Positions 60,776-64,000 of a DNA stretch of 64,000 bases are shown piece by piece. Below the pieces are notes generated by a model that was given only the letters and a program-made list of their open reading frames with translations, was not told the DNA's origin and did not search any database. Source of the stretch: Terracoccus luteus. GTDB taxonomy: Bacteria > Actinomycetota > Actinomycetes > Actinomycetales > Dermatophilaceae. Both the position numbers and the translations under genes were made by a program. The stretch covers positions 1,240,001-1,304,000 of the forward strand of contig NZ_RBXT01000001.1 of the NCBI RefSeq assembly GCF_003635045.1, given 5' to 3'. Each line of letters starts with the position of its first letter. Within the stretch, counting starts at the first letter, position 1.

Positions 60776-60781
60776 TACAGT
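60776..60781 (+). promoter_or_regulatory. -10 box of the 60788 gene
   Basis: TACAGT followed by six bases and the ATG; leaderless arrangement. Confidence 0.6.
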
Positions 60782-60787
60782 TCGCTC

Positions 60788-61195
60788 ATGGGCTGGTTCT
60801 CGCGCACCAAGAGCCGCGGGCTCGGACGCACCGCACCACTGCGGTCGGACGGTCCGCAGATGGAGATCGACCGCAAGGCGGTCGTCGAGCACTTCCGCGA
60901 GTTCGTCGACACCCGCGAGGGTGTCGAGGCGTACGTCGAGCCGGCCACGAGCGTCACGACGACGACGGTGGTGCTCATCGCGTGGGACGGCGAGTGGACC
61001 CGACGTGCCGTCGGCACCCCGCAGGACGCCTTCGCGCTGAGCAAGAAGCTCGGCGTGCCCGCCTACGACGTCAACCAGACCGGGTACCCCAACCGGATGC
61101 GGGAGTACAACTCGCGCAAGCGCCGCGACGACCAGCGCGCGCAGGCCAGGGCGCAGGGGCGGGGCAACCCGCTGCGCCGTCGCAACGAGGCCTGA
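60788..61195 (+). CDS. Conserved actinobacterial protein, unknown
   Basis: 135 residues: MGWFSRTKSRG, then VVEHFREFVDTREGVEAYVEPATSV (in pieces), TTTVVLIAWDGEWTRRAV and GYPNRMREYNSRKRRDD, with a basic tail. I have seen this pattern in uncharacterised actinobacterial proteins sometimes loosely labelled oxidoreductase, but no catalytic motif is present. No membrane span. Divergent from lpdA. Confidence 0.8.
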   Translation: MGWFSRTKSRGLGRTAPLRSDGPQMEIDRKAVVEHFREFVDTREGVEAYVEPATSVTTTTVVLIAWDGEWTRRAVGTPQDAFALSKKLGVPAYDVNQTGYPNRMREYNSRKRRDDQRAQARAQGRGNPLRRRNEA

Positions 61196-61270
61196 CCACA
61201 AAGCACTGGTACCCATGGGGGCCCGCCTGCAAGGGTGGGAGCACCCCGCCGACCACACAGGAGGTTTCCG

Positions 61271-61456
61271 ATGACCGGCAACGACGCAGCATCCGGCCCG
61301 AGCGAGGAGATGAAGGCGAAGTTCCGCGCCGCGCTCGACAAGAAGCACGCGCACGGTGGTAAGGACGTCTCCGACGACGGCGACCGCTCGAAGGTGCACG
61401 GCGCCCACGGGCCCGCCAAGTCGCAGCAGATGTTCCGCCGCAAGAGCGGCGGCTGA
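61271..61456 (+). CDS. DUF5302 family small protein
   Basis: 61 residues, highly charged: EEMKAKFRAALDKKHAH, then GDRSKVHGAHGPAKSQQMFRRKSGG. The HGPAKSQQMFRRKSG ending is the DUF5302 signature. Perfect AGGAGG 6 nt before the ATG suggests strong expression. Probably intrinsically disordered; function unknown. A strong hairpin follows. Confidence 0.9.
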   Translation: MTGNDAASGPSEEMKAKFRAALDKKHAHGGKDVSDDGDRSKVHGAHGPAKSQQMFRRKSGG

Positions 61457-61475
61457 CCGCCCGTCAGAGCACACG

Positions 61476-61510
61476 CGAAGGGCCAGGACGCGAGGCGTCC
61501 TGGCCCTTCG
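61476..61510. terminator. Bidirectional terminator between DUF5302 and pepA
   Basis: Perfect 15-bp stem CGAAGGGCCAGGACG/CGTCCTGGCCCTTCG with a 5-nt loop between convergent genes. Confidence 0.85.
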
Positions 61511-61529
61511 TGCGTGCGGGTGCGACGGG

Positions 61530-63044
61530 TCAGGCGTACGACTCGGCGAGGCCGACGAGGGTGCGCACGCCGAAGCCGGTGCCGCCCTTGGGCCAGTAGC
61601 CGGTGGCGCCCTTGTCGTTGAAGGCCGGCCCGGCGATGTCGATGTGGCTCCACGGGATGCCCTCGCCGACGAACTCCGACAGGAAGATGCCGGCGGTGAG
61701 CATGCCGCCCTCGGACCCGCCCTTGTGGGCGAGGTCGGCGTTGATCGACTCGAGGCTGGGGCGCAGCTCCTTCGGCAGCGGCATGGGCCAGGTGGCCTCG
61801 CCGACCGTCGCCGAGGCGGCGACGACGCGCTCGCGGAAGGCGTCGTCGTTGGCCATGACCGCCGCGGTGTTGGCGAGGGCGATGACCTGCGCGCCGGTGA
61901 GGGTGGCGACGTCGACGATGGCGTCTGGCGACTCCTCCGAGGCGAGGGCGATGCAGTCACCGAGCACCATGCGGCCCTCGGCGTCGGTGTTGAGCACCTC
62001 GACGGTCGTGCCGCCGCGCATCGTCACGACGTCGCTCGGGCGCTGCGCCGAGGCGCTCGGCATGTTCTCGGCGAGGCCGAGGTAGCCGGTCACGGCGACG
62101 GGCAGGCCCAGCTCGGCGACCGCGAGCACGGCCGCGGCGACGGCGGCCGCCCCGGCCATGTCGCACTTCATCGTCAGCATCCCGGTGGCCGGCTTGATGC
62201 ACAGGCCACCGGAGTCGAAGGTGATGCCCTTGCCGACGAACGCGATCTTCGCCTTCGGACGCGAGGGGGAGTAGCTGAGCACGGCGATGCGGGGGTCGTT
62301 GACCGAGCCCTGCCCGACGCCCACGGTGCCGCCGAAGCCGCCCGCGCGCAGCGCCTTCATGTCGTAGCTCTTGAGCTTGACCTTCGTGCCCTTGACCCGC
62401 TCGGCCAGCGAGTCGACGAAGGTCTCGGGGTAGAGCAGGTTCGGCGGCAGGTTGACGAGGTCGCGGCAGTAGGCGACCGCCTCGCCGAGCGCGACGGCGC
62501 GCTTGACGGCCTTGCGGGATGCCGCGTCGCCGGGTCCGACGATCGCCACCGACTCCACGACGTCAGTGCTCGTGGCACCGGCCTTGGCGGGGGCGTAGGC
62601 ACCGAGGGCGACCCCTTCGGCCGTGGCGGCGGCGAGCGCGGTGCTCGAGCCGGGCACGACGACGGTGACCTTCTTGCGGGGGAGCGAGCGCACCGCGGCG
62701 CCCAGGCCCTTGCGGAGGTCCTCGAGGTCGCCGCCCTCGACGGGGGCCTCGCCGATGCCGGCGAGCAGCACGAGGCGGCTGGAGACGCCGGGCACGGCGT
62801 TGAGCCGGGTCAGCTCGCCGACGGAGCCCTTGAGCTCGAGGTCGGCGATGGCCGACGTGAGGTGCGAGACGGCCTTGCGGGGGAGGCCGTGGCCGGGGGC
62901 GAGGGTGGCCGTGGCCACGTCGGCGCTCGCCGCGTCGTCGCGCTTGGCGGCCGTGGCGCGCGAGGCGGCCGCGACGAGGGCGACGACGAGGGCGTCGCCC
63001 GACGCGTCGGCGGCCGAGCGGGTCGAGAGGGTCAGGTTGACCAC
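61530..63044 (-). CDS. pepA: Leucyl aminopeptidase (M17)
   Basis: Cytosolic two-zinc aminopeptidase, 504 residues. The N-terminal regulatory domain (about 1-160) is followed by the catalytic domain with VGKGITFDSGGLCIKP, MKCDMAGAAAV and the family signature NTDAEGRMVLGD. GTG 63044 has GAGGAG about 8 nt upstream. TATAGT at 63118-63123 could be its -10 box, giving a leader of about 65 nt. I recall the equivalent gene (pepB) near dlaT in M. tuberculosis. Confidence 0.95.
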   Translation of the reverse strand: MVNLTLSTRSAADASGDALVVALVAAASRATAAKRDDAASADVATATLAPGHGLPRKAVSHLTSAIADLELKGSVGELTRLNAVPGVSSRLVLLAGIGEAPVEGGDLEDLRKGLGAAVRSLPRKKVTVVVPGSSTALAAATAEGVALGAYAPAKAGATSTDVVESVAIVGPGDAASRKAVKRAVALGEAVAYCRDLVNLPPNLLYPETFVDSLAERVKGTKVKLKSYDMKALRAGGFGGTVGVGQGSVNDPRIAVLSYSPSRPKAKIAFVGKGITFDSGGLCIKPATGMLTMKCDMAGAAAVAAAVLAVAELGLPVAVTGYLGLAENMPSASAQRPSDVVTMRGGTTVEVLNTDAEGRMVLGDCIALASEESPDAIVDVATLTGAQVIALANTAAVMANDDAFRERVVAASATVGEATWPMPLPKELRPSLESINADLAHKGGSEGGMLTAGIFLSEFVGEGIPWSHIDIAGPAFNDKGATGYWPKGGTGFGVRTLVGLAESYA

Positions 63045-63172
63045 GAAGGTGCTCCTCAGAGGCAGGTACGCGAGCACGCTCGTCGACGACCGTGCCGGCC
63101 GCGGGTGGCGGCGCTCGACTATAACGAGGGCCCTGCCGACGGCTCGCCGCCACCGGCCCCGGCCGACTCTCG

Positions 63173-63303
63173 CCGTCAAGTGGCCACTTCCTGTCCCCTT
63201 GCGCGCAGTGTCCCCGTCGAGTGGCCACTTCCTGCCGGCTCGCTGCGTCGGCAAGTGGCCTCTCGACGGGTGGGGGGGGTGCCGCGACGTGGCCTCTCGA
63301 CGG
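63173..63303. repeat. Intergenic repeat cluster D (four copies)
   Basis: Direct copies at 63173 (CCGTCAAGTGGCCACTTCC) and 63214 (CCGTCGAGTGGCCACTTCC), then inverted copies at 63250-63270 and 63286-63303 (GTGGCCTCTCGACGGG). The first two contain the palindromic core AAGTGGCCACTT or AGTGGCCACT. Confidence 0.8.
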
Positions 63304-63342
63304 GTGCCGTGAGGGCTCGGCGGGCGCGCGCGGGGGCCGCGA

Positions 63343-63348
63343 TAGGTT
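63343..63348 (+). promoter_or_regulatory. -10 box of gcvT
   Basis: TAGGTT followed by seven bases and the ATG at 63356; leaderless arrangement. Confidence 0.55.
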
Positions 63349-63355
63349 GACCGCC

Positions 63356-64000
63356 ATGACCTCAGCGCCGTCGTCGCCCCTGCTGTCACCGCTGCACGAC
63401 CGCCACGTCGCGCTCGGCGCGAAGATGGCCGACTTCGGCGGCTGGGAGATGCCGATCGAGTACCCCGGCGGTGGGGTCGTGGCCGAGCACACCGCGGTGC
63501 GCGAGCGCGTAGGCATCTTCGACGTCAGCCACCTCGGCAAGGCCTCCGTCACGGGTGCGGGCGCGGCCGAGTTCGTCAACGCCTGCCTCACCAACGACCT
63601 GCGGCGCATCGCCCCCGGCTCGGCCCAGTACACCCTCTGCTGCGACGAGAGCGGTGGCGTCGTCGACGACCTCATCGCCTACCTGCGGGCCGACGACGAC
63701 GTCTTCCTCATCCCCAACGCCGCCAACACGGCCGAGGTCGTGCGCCGCCTGAAGGCCGCCGCGCCTGACGGGGTCGAGGTGACGGGCCGGCACCAGGACT
63801 TCGGCGTCGTCGCCGTGCAGGGCCCGCGCAGCGACGAGGTGCTGCAGGCGCTCGGGCTGCCCACCGGCCACGACTACATGTCGTTCGTCGAGGCCGACTG
63901 GCAGGGCGCCCCGGTCATCGTCTGCCGCACCGGGTACACCGGCGAGCGCGGCTACGAGCTCGTGCCGAGGTGGGACGACGCGCCCGCGCTCTGGGACGCC
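63356..64000 (+). CDS. gcvT: Aminomethyltransferase, glycine cleavage T protein (3' end beyond window)
   Basis: Transfers the methylene group from aminomethyl-lipoyl GcvH to tetrahydrofolate. 215 residues are visible, about 55-60% of the usual length. [27 protein letters not shown] is the N-terminal signature (here in one stretch near residue 14), with [32 protein letters not shown] and [13 protein letters not shown] in order. It depends on lipoylation by the lipA/lipB products encoded in this window. Confidence 0.95.
   Translation, partial: MTSAPSSPLLSPLHDRHVALGAKMADFGGWEMPIEYPGGGVVAEHTAVRERVGIFDVSHLGKASVTGAGAAEFVNACLTNDLRRIAPGSAQYTLCCDESGGVVDDLIAYLRADDDVFLIPNAANTAEVVRRLKAAAPDGVEVTGRHQDFGVVAVQGPRSDEVLQALGLPTGHDYMSFVEADWQGAPVIVCRTGYTGERGYELVPRWDDAPALWDA

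Larger units (their letters stand above)
63045..63355. other. pepA/gcvT divergent intergenic region
   Basis: 311 bases without a gene. They hold the pepA leader and -10 (TATAGT, 63118-63123, minus strand), repeat cluster D (63173-63303) and the gcvT -10 box. I looked for a glycine riboswitch before gcvT and saw none. Confidence 0.6.

Noticed and set aside
63045-63355. Glycine riboswitch before gcvT
   Set aside because: The region holds repeat cluster D and a -10 box 7 nt before the ATG; a leaderless message leaves no room for a riboswitch.

Overview
The window is about 72-73% G+C and almost fully coding. The codon use (C or G in third positions), frequent GTG starts, abundant leaderless-looking promoters and gene content point to an actinobacterium. 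The relatives I judge most likely are Micrococcales of the Intrasporangiaceae/Dermatophilaceae type, but that family-level placement is inference. Both flanks follow a gene order that I recall from Mycobacterium tuberculosis (roughly the Rv2211c-Rv2241 block): aceE, DUF3052, ahpE, Nif3, zinc-ribbon protein and RNase H on the left; glnA2, glnE, glnA1, RDD, DUF4191, lipA, lipB, TIGR01777, dlaT, pepA and gcvT on the right.

Layout. 1-5636: argG (cut by the left edge) and aceE on the minus strand, then DUF3052 and a 1-Cys peroxiredoxin on the plus strand. 5703-10149: a plus-strand series starting with tRNA-Val(TAC), whose 3' end lies one base before the Nif3 start codon, followed by a zinc-ribbon coiled-coil protein (apparently CTG-initiated), an RNase H fused to a degenerate phosphatase domain, a rhodanese and metZ. 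10279-23256: accessory genes, including an ion permease with yaaA, an RNB ribonuclease, a membrane protein whose 5' end carries a frame-breaking 20-bp duplication, a LAGLIDADG protein divergent from rnpB (RNase P RNA), membrane proteins, a secreted Cys-containing protein, LysR/MFS and an SDR. 23436-38811: an 1847-residue single-chain acyl-CoA carboxylase with eukaryote-like domain order, an MBL-fold hydrolase, a secreted RCC1-repeat protein, a glycosyltransferase, ppgK, map and a secreted M6 protease preceded by an 11-codon leader ORF.

38891-48531 is a nitrogen-assimilation block: glnA2, glnE (the adenylyltransferase acting on GlnA1), two MFS exporters and glnA1. Both glutamine synthetase genes have an upstream TTAAC-n6-GAAAC arrangement matching the GlnR operator. 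48639-60623 holds lipoate and pyruvate dehydrogenase functions: lipA, lipB, dlaT and lpdA, which with aceE at the left complete the E1/E2/E3 complex and its cofactor synthesis. An ABC transporter pair sits between lipB and lipA. The right edge has two small conserved proteins, pepA, and gcvT (cut by the edge).

Signals outside the genes include a short dispersed intergenic repeat (consensus CCGTCGAGAGGCCACTTCC, 12 copies at four sites), an over-represented octamer GGATGCCG, a block of six 10-bp iterons, an ArgR-type palindrome on the argG promoter, and many TAnnnT boxes 6-7 nt before start codons. I saw no rRNA, CRISPR array, insertion sequence or prophage.
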